32,219 bases of DNA, taken from NCBI GenBank assembly GCA_965652565.1, contig CBFGWL010000026.1:1-32219 (forward strand), read 5' to 3'. A program made the position numbers and the translations under genes. Below are positions 23,257 through 31,290 of this stretch, piece after piece; position 1 is the stretch's first letter, and each line of letters opens with the position of its first letter. A model generated the notes under the pieces. It had not been told where the DNA came from. It did no database searches and saw nothing but the letters and a program-made list of their open reading frames with translations. The DNA is from RSA11 sp965652565 (GTDB taxonomy: Bacteria; Actinomycetota; Thermoleophilia; Solirubrobacterales; 70-9).

Positions 23257-24692
23257 CGCCGGCCCCTCCTGATCTGGGAGGGCAGCTGCCCCTTCGTGTG
23301 GATCCCCTGGTTGCCGGGGACGTTGCCGATCACCTGCCGCCCGGTGAGGTACGGCTCGTTGCCCGCCTCGCACTCGATCGGGCTCTGGCTGGGCGCGGCG
23401 GTGTTCGGATACGGGTTGTAGTGCAGGAAGTTGTCGACGTCACCGCCGCCATTGGCTGCGGCGGCGGCGAACGAACCCTCGTTGTTCGGGCCCTCGGGCG
23501 GCTCCATCACCGTGATGCGCTGCCAGCGCCCGCCGTCGGCGCCCAGGCTCGTCGCGCTCGCCAGGTTCTGGAAGAGGATCGACCAGTAGTTGCAGACGGT
23601 CTGGGACGGCCCGATGAAGCGGATCGTGGGCCGCAGGATCCCCATCGTCTGCTCGAGGCGGTCGAGCCCGCCCCGAGCGGTCGCGTTGTCGTTGAAACGC
23701 TGCAGCGCACGGGCGGTCGGTGCAAGCTGGCGGTTGAGCCGCGGCGCCTGGCGCAGGGCGGGCGCGCCGGCCTCGAGCGCGTCAGCGAGCGGCGGCGCGG
23801 CGGCCGCGAGCTGGCGTACGCCCGGGCGCAGGTCTGCGAACAGCCCGGCGCTGTTCGCGAGGAACGGCCGGATGACCGGCATCGTCTCGGTCGCCGTGGC
23901 GAACGTCGGCGGCGTCTCGACGATCGTCTCCTGCACGTAGGAAGCGACGCCAGCCAGCGCGGTGAACGTGGTGTCTAGGCTGGCGAACATGCGCGCCTGC
24001 TGTTCGGCGACCGGCGCGACCTCCGCGGCGGCGGCCGAAGCGCCGCTCACGAAGCCCGCCAGGTCCGTGCGCGGCGAGGCGAGGTTACGCATGACCGGCT
24101 CGAGCGCGGCCAGCGCCCCCGGCAGCTCGCCCAGCGCCGTATTGAGCGCGATCCCGCGTCCCGCCAGGGCGTTGCCGAACTCGACGAGGTTCGCCTGCAT
24201 CGCCCGCCGCGTGGGCGCGTCGAAGGTGTCGAGCACGTCGTCGATGTCGACGGGCTCGGGTCGCGCCGCCGCCAGCGGTACCACTGCGCCGGCCTCGAAG
24301 CCCTCATCCGAGTCGCCGCGGTTGAGCTCGAGGTACTTGAGACCGAGCGCGGAGCGGGCGCGCACGACCACGGTCGAGTCGACCGGCAGCGGCTCCACCT
24401 CCGGGTCCAGCTTGAGGTCGGCCACCGCGTGCGTCTCACCCGTCTCGGGGTCGGCCACGGGCCTGATCGCCGCGACCTGGCCCACTCGCACGCCGCCGAT
24501 CCGCACCTCGTTGCCCGGAACCAGCGTCTCCGCGTTGGGCACCTGGACCGAGAGGTTGTACGTCGGCACGAACGGCAGGCCTGAGTTGGCGTTGTAGGCG
24601 AGGAAGACGGCGACGATCGTGACGAGCACGGTGACGGCGCCGAGCATCGTCGGGCTCTGCGCGAGCGTCGCGGTGGCGCTGCGCCGCCTCAT
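23253..24692 (-). CDS. MCE-family protein, third of the cluster (MceC position)
   Basis: A 479-residue Mce protein with one N-terminal helix (~16-33), MCE domain (~43-140, VRIGGVRVGQVAAI, GLKYLELNRG), helical region with repeated Ala/Leu heptads, and a tail with two cysteines (TVCNYWS, IECEAGNE). The tail is Asn/Gly/Pro-rich near the end, closing with basic RRGRR. Start overlaps the upstream mce stop as ATGA (24689-24692). Confidence 0.93.
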   Translation of the reverse strand: MRRRSATATLAQSPTMLGAVTVLVTIVAVFLAYNANSGLPFVPTYNLSVQVPNAETLVPGNEVRIGGVRVGQVAAIRPVADPETGETHAVADLKLDPEVEPLPVDSTVVVRARSALGLKYLELNRGDSDEGFEAGAVVPLAAARPEPVDIDDVLDTFDAPTRRAMQANLVEFGNALAGRGIALNTALGELPGALAALEPVMRNLASPRTDLAGFVSGASAAAAEVAPVAEQQARMFASLDTTFTALAGVASYVQETIVETPPTFATATETMPVIRPFLANSAGLFADLRPGVRQLAAAAPPLADALEAGAPALRQAPRLNRQLAPTARALQRFNDNATARGGLDRLEQTMGILRPTIRFIGPSQTVCNYWSILFQNLASATSLGADGGRWQRITVMEPPEGPNNEGSFAAAAANGGGDVDNFLHYNPYPNTAAPSQSPIECEAGNEPYLTGRQVIGNVPGNQGIHTKGQLPSQIRRGRR

Positions 24693-26218
24693 CCGCGCTC
24701 CTCCCGCTGCGCGTCGCGCGAGCCGATCACGAAGTCGAGGAGGTCGCGCATCGCCCGCGCCGAGGCTGCCGGCGCGTCATCGGCCGCGCCCTCGCCGACG
24801 ACCGGAGCCTCGGGGCTCTGGGCGGCGTCCCGTCCCGGCACCGCGAATCGCTCGCGCTCGCCGCCCGGCGCGCGCTTGCCCCGCCGGCCGACGTCGATGG
24901 GCTGGCGCATCATCTCGGCGAGCGCCCGCGTCGCCCGCCCGCTGGGCGCCGTGGCGAACTGCGCGCTACAGCCGGCCTGCGGGCGGGAGGTGTAGTCGAA
25001 GCAGACGTTCACCGGGATCAGCGCGCGGGCGAAGTGCCCGAAGGAGTCGTACGCGTTGGCGGTGCCGCCGAGCCCGAAGATCGTCTTCAGGAAGCCCTCG
25101 TAGCCACCCGTGCGCCGCAGCGTCGAAAGCACGAGGCCCAGCTCGCGCGTCGCCGGCGCGCTCTGCTGCGCGAGGTCGCGCGTCTGGCGCAGCACGGGAT
25201 CGGAGGCGCGCAGCGGCGGCCCCGCCTCCTCGGCCGCGTCGCCGAGCGTGGTGAGCGCGCGCGTTCCGGCGCTCGCAAACGGGTCGAGCGCCTTCGCGGC
25301 GCGCGTGAGCGACGGCGCCGCTGCGCCCAGATCGCCGAAGACCGGACGGGCCTGATCGCTGAACGCTGTGAGCTCGGTCATCGTCGAGCGCAGCTCGCGC
25401 AGGAAGCCTGGGAACCGCGCGAACGTCTCCTCGAGCTCGGCGCGCCGGGCCGCGGTGGCCTCGCCGACCGTGGTGGCCTCGTTGATGAACGACGCGACCC
25501 GCTCGCGCTCGCGCGCAAGCGCGCTCATGATCGCGTCGGAGTCGCTCGCGAGCCGCGCGAGCGAGCGGTTCTGCCGCGCGAGGATCCCCAGCACGCGATT
25601 GGTCTCGCGCAGCGCGGGATTGGAGCGCTCGATCACTTCGGCGAGCTCCTCCCCGCGGGCCGCCAGGCCGGCGCCCAGGTCGTTGAGGATCAGCCGGAAG
25701 CGCTCGGGATAGGGCTCGCGCATGATGTTGTTGACGAGGTCGAGGTCGACCGACTTGCCGTTGCGCTCGAGCGGCAGCAGGCGCTGTCCCTCGCCGCGCT
25801 GCCCCTCCGCGATCACCTCGAGCTCCGGAGGCGGCTCGGTGCCCGCGGCGCGCGGCTCGGTGAGCCGGCACTCCACGAACTTCTCGCCGAGCAGGGACTG
25901 CGGGTGGATCGTGCACGACGCGTCCTCCCGGAAGTCCTGGAACGACTCGTCGTCGATCCGCATGACGACGGCGGCCTTGCCCGGCTCGGGACTGCCGTCC
26001 TCGCGCGCCGGCTCGGTCGGGAACGTGACGTCGAGATCGACGACGCTGCCGACCTTGGCGCCGGCGACCCTCACCTCCATGCCCTCGGAGAGGAACGCCG
26101 CGTTGTCGAAGATCGCGCGCACCTCGTAGGCGTCATCGCTCTCGTCGGCCCCGGTCGCGACGACCACGAGCGCGACTGCGGCGACGCAAACGAGCAGGAT
26201 GGTGAGCAGCCGCCTCAT
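24689..26218 (-). CDS. MCE-family protein, second of the cluster (MceB position)
   Basis: A 509-residue Mce protein. The N-terminal helix (~3-22) follows MRR directly. The MCE domain (~30-130) has VRVAGAKVGSVVDLDV and LLGEKFVECRL, and contains an inserted acidic loop (PTEPAREDGSPEPG) plus two cysteines not shared by its siblings. The C-terminal region again has a cysteine pair (NVCFDYT, AGCSAQ) and ends with a charged, probably disordered tail. ATGA overlap with the first mce gene (26215-26218). Confidence 0.93.
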   Translation of the reverse strand: MRRLLTILLVCVAAVALVVVATGADESDDAYEVRAIFDNAAFLSEGMEVRVAGAKVGSVVDLDVTFPTEPAREDGSPEPGKAAVVMRIDDESFQDFREDASCTIHPQSLLGEKFVECRLTEPRAAGTEPPPELEVIAEGQRGEGQRLLPLERNGKSVDLDLVNNIMREPYPERFRLILNDLGAGLAARGEELAEVIERSNPALRETNRVLGILARQNRSLARLASDSDAIMSALARERERVASFINEATTVGEATAARRAELEETFARFPGFLRELRSTMTELTAFSDQARPVFGDLGAAAPSLTRAAKALDPFASAGTRALTTLGDAAEEAGPPLRASDPVLRQTRDLAQQSAPATRELGLVLSTLRRTGGYEGFLKTIFGLGGTANAYDSFGHFARALIPVNVCFDYTSRPQAGCSAQFATAPSGRATRALAEMMRQPIDVGRRGKRAPGGERERFAVPGRDAAQSPEAPVVGEGAADDAPAASARAMRDLLDFVIGSRDAQREERG

Positions 26219-27609
26219 GGCCCGGGGGGAACCTCGCTCGGATCACAGGCGCCGGTGAGCTCACCGTCGGCCAGGAACGGGTGGTCCTCGGGCGCCGGCC
26301 AGCCGGGGTTCTGTTGCGTAGCGCCACCCGGGCAGCGCGTGAACGGGCCCAGGCCGAGCGCCGGGTAGGCGTCGTAGATGCTGGCGAGCCCGATCGGGTT
26401 CAGCTGCTCGGTGGCGGCGTCGTAGTCGAAGAGGTTCGAGCCCGTGGCCTGTGCGCGCAGGTAGTGGCCGTTCAGGTCGTAGAAGCCGGTGCCGGCGCCG
26501 AGCTTGCCGATCAGCGCCATCAGATCGGGCATGTACGGGCGCGCGAACTCGAAGACGTGCTGCGAGTCGTCGAGCGCCGCGATCGTGCGCGGGACGGCGG
26601 CCCGCGCGGCCCGGCGCGCCGCCGGGAGTTGGCGCAGCGCGTCGGTCAGGTCGTTGCGCTTGCCCTCGCGGCCGATCGCGAGCCGCAGGTTGCGGAACAC
26701 GGGCACCGCCTTGCGCGCCACCGGGCGCAGGTCGCGCAAGAAGCCCGGCAGATCGGGCGCGGCGCGGCCGAGGTCGCCCACGAGCGGATCGAGGTCATCG
26801 AGCGCGGCGCGGAGGTTCACGAACGTGGTGTTGGCCTGTCGCAGCGCGGGCGGCAGCGCCTCGAGCGCCTGATCGAAGCCCGCGTTCTCCGCCGCGATCG
26901 CGCCGAGCGCCTCGTTCGCGTTCTGCGTGAGCTCGGCCAGATCCTGCCGGCGCTCGGCGAGCGCGCCGAAGACCCTGCCACCGGCCACGAGGAAGCGGCT
27001 CAGCGACCGCTGGTCGCGATTGAGCTCGCTCAGCAGCCGCTCGCCGGCCTGCAGGCTGGGCGCGAAGAACTTGTACGTGCGCCGGGCCTGCTTGGTGTTG
27101 CCGGTGTAGACCGTCGCCTGGCCCTGAATCACCTTCTGCAGGGCGTTGCGCGTCCGCTTGTCGAAGGTGTTGAAGAACTGATCGAGGTCGACGGGTGAGG
27201 TGGTCGCGTCGATCGCGAGCAGTTCGTCGTCGGGGAGCTCCGGCGCGTTGTCGGGCCCGAGGTGGAGCGCGACGTAGCGGTTGGCGATGCCGGAGAGCGA
27301 GCTGAGGCGGATCTGCGCGGTTGTGCCCTCGCGCAGGGGTCGGTCGACGTTGATCCGCACCTCTGCCTGCCCGTCGTCGGTGAGCTCGATCTCCTCGACG
27401 GTGCCGATCGGCTGCCCCGCCACCATGACCTGGTTGCCCTCGACGAGCTGGCCGCCGGTCGCGAAGCGCAGGTTGTAGGTGTAGCCGTCGCCGTTGCCCC
27501 CGATCAGCGCGATCGCCGTGAGCACGGCCACCGCGACGAGCGCGCACACGGCCACGAGCCGCGCTAAGGCCGAGCCACGAGACGGAGTCTTGCTGGACCC
27601 GGCGCTCAC
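26215..27609 (-). CDS. MCE-family protein, first of the cluster (MceA position)
   Basis: A 464-residue Mce protein opening the cluster. GTG 27609 is preceded by an AAAGGCGA ribosome-binding stretch. One membrane helix (~15-38), MCE domain (~42-135, VMVAGQPIGTVEEIEL and GIANRYVALHLG), helical region, and a tail with two cysteines (TRCPGG, GACDPSE). No yrbE permease or Mkl-type ATPase gene lies upstream, where mycobacterial mce operons begin with yrbEA-yrbEB; the next gene upstream is rsmI. Confidence 0.93.
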   Translation of the reverse strand: MSAGSSKTPSRGSALARLVAVCALVAVAVLTAIALIGGNGDGYTYNLRFATGGQLVEGNQVMVAGQPIGTVEEIELTDDGQAEVRINVDRPLREGTTAQIRLSSLSGIANRYVALHLGPDNAPELPDDELLAIDATTSPVDLDQFFNTFDKRTRNALQKVIQGQATVYTGNTKQARRTYKFFAPSLQAGERLLSELNRDQRSLSRFLVAGGRVFGALAERRQDLAELTQNANEALGAIAAENAGFDQALEALPPALRQANTTFVNLRAALDDLDPLVGDLGRAAPDLPGFLRDLRPVARKAVPVFRNLRLAIGREGKRNDLTDALRQLPAARRAARAAVPRTIAALDDSQHVFEFARPYMPDLMALIGKLGAGTGFYDLNGHYLRAQATGSNLFDYDAATEQLNPIGLASIYDAYPALGLGPFTRCPGGATQQNPGWPAPEDHPFLADGELTGACDPSEVPPGP

Positions 27610-27912
27610 CGCTCGCCTTTACCCGCCTCTCGGAGCGAGCCAACGCAAGCGCGCGCCCACGTGCCATGGCGCAACGCAGCCACGCGAGCGAGACCGCTCA
27701 AACCTTCCTCCTCACCTGTTGGGGCGCCGCTCCCCCGTTCCACACGGCCGAGCTTCGTGCTCACAGCGTCGGGAGGCTTCCCTTCCTTCCCGGCCGGGCG
27801 ACCCCACGTCGGTCCCGCCTCGGCGTCCATTCTCCTCGGCTAGATCGTAACCGTTGGCCGCGTTCGGCTCTTTCGGGTTTTTACGGATAAGCGGGCGCGT
27901 TGCGCGCGGCGC
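27610..27912 (-). other. 303-bp gene-free leader of the mce operon, able to fold extensively
   Basis: No convincing gene is present; short frames here lack family features. Read leftward, an outer helix GCCGAG/CTCGGC (27835-27840 with 27747-27752) encloses two further hairpins (GGCGGG with CCCGGCC; GGG-AGG with CCTCCC). Then come a GGGG/CCCC hairpin (27721-27736) and a perfect GAGCG-loop-CGCTC hairpin (27686-27699). A purine-rich AGGTGAGGAGGAAGG lies between. It may be a regulatory 5' leader or an independent small RNA; I cannot match it to a known riboswitch, SRP RNA or RNase P RNA. Confidence 0.35.
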
Positions 27913-28737
27913 CTACTCGCGCGGATCGCGGCCGGTGAGCGCCCTGTAGAGGTCGTTAGGGCGGGTGCCCGTGAGCGCGGCGACGACGCTCGCGGCCGCG
28001 CGCGGACGCGCGCCGGACTGCACCAGACGGCGCAGCGCGTCGACTGCGAAGGCGATGTCGGGCGAGCCCGCCCGCGCCGAGCTCGCGCCGATGACGACGA
28101 CGATCTCACCCTTCACGTCGTCGCGGAAGCGACGCGCGAGCTCGCCGAGCGTGCCGCGGGCTACCTCCTCGTGCAGCTTGGTGAGCTCGCGGCACACGGC
28201 GGCGGGCCGGTCGGGCGCGAGCGCGGCCAGCGCGGCCAGCGAATCGGGCAGGCGCCGGGGCGATTCGAAGGCGACGACGGTCTCGGTCGAGCTCAGCACG
28301 CGCTCGAGCTCGCCGGCGCGCCGCGGGAGGAAGCCCTCGAAGCGCCAGCGGTCCGCGGGCAGGCCTGAGGCGACCAGGGCGGTGATCACGGCGCTGGGGC
28401 CGGGCAGGACCTCGATGTCCAGGCCCCGCTCGATGCACGTGCGGATCAGGCGGTACCCGGGGTCGGAGACCACCGGGGTCCCGGCGTCACTGACGAGCGC
28501 CACCTTCGCCCCGCGCTCGATGGCCTGCGCGAGCTGGCGCGAGCGCTCCGCTTCGTTGCCCTCGTGGTAGGAGACGAAGCGCGGCCGCGGCAAATCCAGG
28601 CGCTCGAAGAGCCTGCCGGTGTGCCGCGTGTCCTCACAGGCGACCAGGTCGGCCTCGGCGAGCGCGCGGGCGGCGCGCGGGCTGAGGTCGTCGAGGTTTC
28701 CGATCGGGGTCGGGCAGACCGTGAGCCGGCCCGCCAT
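27913..28737 (-). CDS. rsmI: 16S rRNA (cytidine(1402)-2'-O)-methyltransferase
   Basis: A 274-residue SAM-dependent methyltransferase of the tetrapyrrole-methylase fold that modifies 16S rRNA C1402. The N-terminus TVCPTPIGNLDDLSPRA and the motifs ACEDTRHTGRL, SYHEGNE, LVSDAGTPVVSDPG, LPGPSAVITAL and FEGFLPRR are all characteristic. ATG 28737 starts at the last base of the upstream ROK gene stop (TGATG). The frame continues upstream through the ROK gene as a shadow. In many actinobacteria rsmI is next to metG; here the mce cluster and two other genes separate them. Confidence 0.95.
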   Translation of the reverse strand: MAGRLTVCPTPIGNLDDLSPRAARALAEADLVACEDTRHTGRLFERLDLPRPRFVSYHEGNEAERSRQLAQAIERGAKVALVSDAGTPVVSDPGYRLIRTCIERGLDIEVLPGPSAVITALVASGLPADRWRFEGFLPRRAGELERVLSSTETVVAFESPRRLPDSLAALAALAPDRPAAVCRELTKLHEEVARGTLGELARRFRDDVKGEIVVVIGASSARAGSPDIAFAVDALRRLVQSGARPRAAASVVAALTGTRPNDLYRALTGRDPRE

Positions 28738-29714
28738 CAGCCGCTCTCCGCGATCTCGTCGAGGGCCATGGTCGCGGCGCCGATCATCCCGGCATCCGGG
28801 CCGAGCTCGGCCGGCACGACGGGCGTCTCGTTCATCGGCGTGAGCGCCCGCTTGCGCAGCTCGGCGCGCGCCGGGTCCAGCAGCAGATCGCCGGCGGCCA
28901 TGACCCCGCCGCCGATCACGAAGACGTCGGGCTCGAAGACGTTGGCGAGGCTCGAAAGCGCCACGCCCAGCCGCGTGCCGATCGTGTCGAACACCTCGCG
29001 CGCGACGGCATCGCCCGCGACCGCGGCCTTCGTCACCGACGCGCCGGTGATCTCCTCGCCCGCGGCGCGCAGCCGGCCGAGCTCGGAGTCGGGGTGTGCC
29101 TCGGCAGCGGCCCGCCCCTCGCGCCCGAGCGCGGTGCCCGAGGCGACCGCCTCGATGCAGCCGTGGTTGGGGCAGCTCCCCTGGCAGCGCGGGCCGTCCA
29201 TGTCCACGACCAGGTGCCCGAGCTCGGCACCGGCGCCCGTGGACCCGCGGTAGACGCGCCTGCCGAGGATGAGGCCGCCGCCGATGCCGGTGCCGATCGT
29301 GAGCAGCACCGCGTTGGTCGTCCCACGCGCCGCCCCATAGCGGTGCTCGGCGAGCGCCGCCACGTTCGCGTCGTTGTCGACGAACACGGGCAGGCCGGAG
29401 CGCTCCGCCATCAGATCGCGGATCGGCACGTTTTCGATCGGCAGGTTGACCGCGCCGATCGCGAGGCCGCGCTCGCGGTCGATCCGGCACGGGATCCCCA
29501 GCCCCACCCCGCGTGCCTCCGGGTGCGCCTCGCGCGCGACGCGCAGGCCGTCGGCGAGCTCGTCGAGCAGCTCGTCGGTGGAGAGCCCTGCGCTGGCGCG
29601 TCGCTCCGTGTGCAGCACGTTGCGGTCGGCATCGACGACGCCGATCAGCATCTTCGTACCGCCTAGGTCGACGCCGATCGCGTGTGGCAGCTGGTGGGCA
29701 GGGTCAGAAGGCAT
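28737..29714 (-). CDS. ROK-family sugar kinase (probable glucokinase)
   Basis: A 325-residue ROK kinase that would phosphorylate glucose or a related sugar at the 6-position. The ATP-binding DLGGTK is at 16-21, the catalytic aspartate lies in VFVDNDANVAAL, LTIGTGIGGG follows, and a structural zinc site is formed by His of ELGHLVVD and CQGSCPNHGC. FVIGGGV is the C-terminal nucleotide segment. The actinobacterial glucokinases look like this, but sugar choice is not readable. Its ATG and the ATG of the divergent LCP gene share bases of a single CATG (29712-29715). Confidence 0.93.
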   Translation of the reverse strand: MPSDPAHQLPHAIGVDLGGTKMLIGVVDADRNVLHTERRASAGLSTDELLDELADGLRVAREAHPEARGVGLGIPCRIDRERGLAIGAVNLPIENVPIRDLMAERSGLPVFVDNDANVAALAEHRYGAARGTTNAVLLTIGTGIGGGLILGRRVYRGSTGAGAELGHLVVDMDGPRCQGSCPNHGCIEAVASGTALGREGRAAAEAHPDSELGRLRAAGEEITGASVTKAAVAGDAVAREVFDTIGTRLGVALSSLANVFEPDVFVIGGGVMAAGDLLLDPARAELRKRALTPMNETPVVPAELGPDAGMIGAATMALDEIAESG

Positions 29715-30981
29715 GAGCGAGTATTTGTATTCGATGAGTCCAAGCGACGAAGGGGGACCGCCCGAGCGTCCCGACTACAAGGTGTACCGCTCGCGGCGCG
29801 GTCCTCGCCTGAGCAAGCCAGATTTCAGCTCATTGCGCGACCGCGCACGGCGCGGTCGGCGGGATCGGCGTGAGGACGAACCGCGCCTCGACGTCCCCGG
29901 CCCCGAGCGCCGTCGCGGCGCTTGGTGGTGGCTGCGCCGCATCGGGCTCGTCGCGCTCGGCTGGCTCTTGCTGAGCGCCCTCGCGTTCGGGATCTCCGCG
30001 CAGATCCAGAAGGGCAAGCTCGCCGACACCGGCAATGCCCTGGGCGGCAACCCGCTGCTCGCCGCCTTCCCGCAGAACATCCTGATCCTCGGCACCGACG
30101 TGCGCTCGTCCGAGTTCGCCTCGTCGGAGGCCCAGGACGACCGCTGCGTCGACGCGGCCGCGAGCGGCGAGGTGGCGCCCGACGGCTGCGAGCCGGCCCG
30201 GGCCGACACGATCATGATCCTGCGCGCGGGCGGCGGCGCCTTCGAACGCCTCTCGATCCCGCGCGACACCTGGGCCGAGATCCCCGGCCACGGGAACGCG
30301 AAGATCAACGCCGCCTTCGCGAACGGTGGCGCCGAGCTGCAGGTGCGCGCGGTCGAGAATCTGCTCGGCATCGAGATCAACCACGTCGCGATCGTCGACT
30401 TCGGCGGCTTTCAAGACTTCATCGACGCGATCGGCGGCGTGAAGGTGAAGCTCCCGCAGAAGGTCTGCTCGAGCATCTCGGGCGGCACCTACAACGTGCG
30501 GCTCACCGCGGGCGAGCACACGCTGAACGGGGAGAAGGCGCTCGCGCTGGCGCGTACCCGCCAGCAGAACGGCTTCGTGGACTCCGACGGCGACGGCGTG
30601 CCCGACGCCGACCAGCCCAAGGCGTGCCAGAACCCCCCGCCAATCGACGACCTCGATCGCACCCGCTTCCAGCAGCTCATCCTGCAGGGCGTCAAGGACC
30701 GCCTCACCGACCCGTGGCGGGTCCCGCGCAATTTCATCTTCGGCCCGTGGATCGGCTGGAACGCGCCGAAGGCGTTCGTGAGCGACATGGGCGCGTTCAC
30801 GATGCCCCAGCTCGCGTTCGCGGCGGTGATCGGCGGCGGCAGCAAGACGACCGTGCTGCGCCCGAGCGGCCCGGGCCCGGAGGGCAGCCTCTTCGTGCCG
30901 CAGGAGAACTGCGCACGAGCCGTCCGCCGGCTGACCGGGGACGCCCCGGATGAGCCGCCGGCGTGCAGCCCGGCGGGCTGA
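29713..30981 (+). CDS. LytR-CpsA-Psr (LCP) family cell-wall polymer ligase
   Basis: A 422-residue membrane protein. A charged cytoplasmic N-terminus (1-75), one membrane helix (77-98), then the LCP catalytic domain facing outward. LCP enzymes transfer glycopolymers from a lipid carrier to peptidoglycan. Visible: NILILGTDVRS (122-132), ADTIMILR (164-171), the SIPRDTW motif with conserved Arg (181-187), KINAAFANGG, and ALALARTR. Inside the domain is DSDGDGVPDAD (290-300), a calcium-binding-loop-like insertion. ATG 29713 has a weak AGAAGG site; ATG 29734 is an alternative. Its stop forms half of the hairpin shared with the FmdB-type gene. Confidence 0.92.
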   Translation: MSEYLYSMSPSDEGGPPERPDYKVYRSRRGPRLSKPDFSSLRDRARRGRRDRREDEPRLDVPGPERRRGAWWWLRRIGLVALGWLLLSALAFGISAQIQKGKLADTGNALGGNPLLAAFPQNILILGTDVRSSEFASSEAQDDRCVDAAASGEVAPDGCEPARADTIMILRAGGGAFERLSIPRDTWAEIPGHGNAKINAAFANGGAELQVRAVENLLGIEINHVAIVDFGGFQDFIDAIGGVKVKLPQKVCSSISGGTYNVRLTAGEHTLNGEKALALARTRQQNGFVDSDGDGVPDADQPKACQNPPPIDDLDRTRFQQLILQGVKDRLTDPWRVPRNFIFGPWIGWNAPKAFVSDMGAFTMPQLAFAAVIGGGSKTTVLRPSGPGPEGSLFVPQENCARAVRRLTGDAPDEPPACSPAG

Positions 30982-31003
30982 GCGCTCGCGACGAAGCGCT
31001 CAG
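30978..31003. terminator. Bidirectional terminator hairpin containing both stop codons
   Basis: CTGAGCGCT (30978-30986) and AGCGCTCAG (30995-31003) form a 9-bp perfect stem with an 8-nt loop. The TGA of the LCP gene lies in the left arm, and the TGA of the opposite FmdB-type gene in the right arm. There is no T-run, but place and symmetry favour a shared terminator for two convergent genes. Confidence 0.7.
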
Positions 31004-31290
31004 TCGGAGCCCGAGGAACCCGAAGAGCTCGAGGAACTCGAGGAGCTCGACTCCGAGGAGGAGCTGGAGCCCTCGCTCTTCTTCGCGCCCGACTCGGCCG
31101 GCGCCTTCTTGCTCTTCGAGCCGTAGTCGGTCGTGTAGAAACCGGTGCCCTTGAAGTGGACCGCGGGCGGGCTGAGCACGCGCTCGGCGGGCGCCTGGCA
31201 CTCCACGCACTTGGCGAGCGGATCCTCGGACATGCTCTGGAACACCTCGAAGGTGTGCCCGTTCGTGCACCGGTACTCATAGATCGGCAT
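31000..31290 (-). CDS. FmdB-family zinc-ribbon protein
   Basis: A 96-residue protein with the FmdB zinc ribbon: MPIYEYRC start, Cys8, His12 in place of the usual second cysteine of the pair, then Cys28 and Cys31. The family is believed to act as putative regulatory or nucleic-acid-binding protein; its real function is unknown. After about residue 66 the chain becomes a low-complexity Ser/Glu/Gly tail of some 30 residues, probably disordered. It is divergent from glyS, with 148 bp between the start codons. Confidence 0.9.
   Translation of the reverse strand: MPIYEYRCTNGHTFEVFQSMSEDPLAKCVECQAPAERVLSPPAVHFKGTGFYTTDYGSKSKKAPAESGAKKSEGSSSSSESSSSSSSSSSGSSGSD

Noticed and set aside
27606..27830. 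74-codon leftward frame ahead of the first mce gene
   Set aside because: It runs almost exactly over the folded leader, has no recognisable features or ribosome-binding site, and would end at the mce start; more likely a non-coding leader.
27660..27840. SRP RNA, RNase P RNA or a known riboswitch
   Set aside because: Some purine-rich stretches recall SRP RNA, but the conserved GGAA-loop domain with its flanking helix cannot be formed, and RNase P, cobalamin, Moco, TPP and ydaO consensus blocks are absent.
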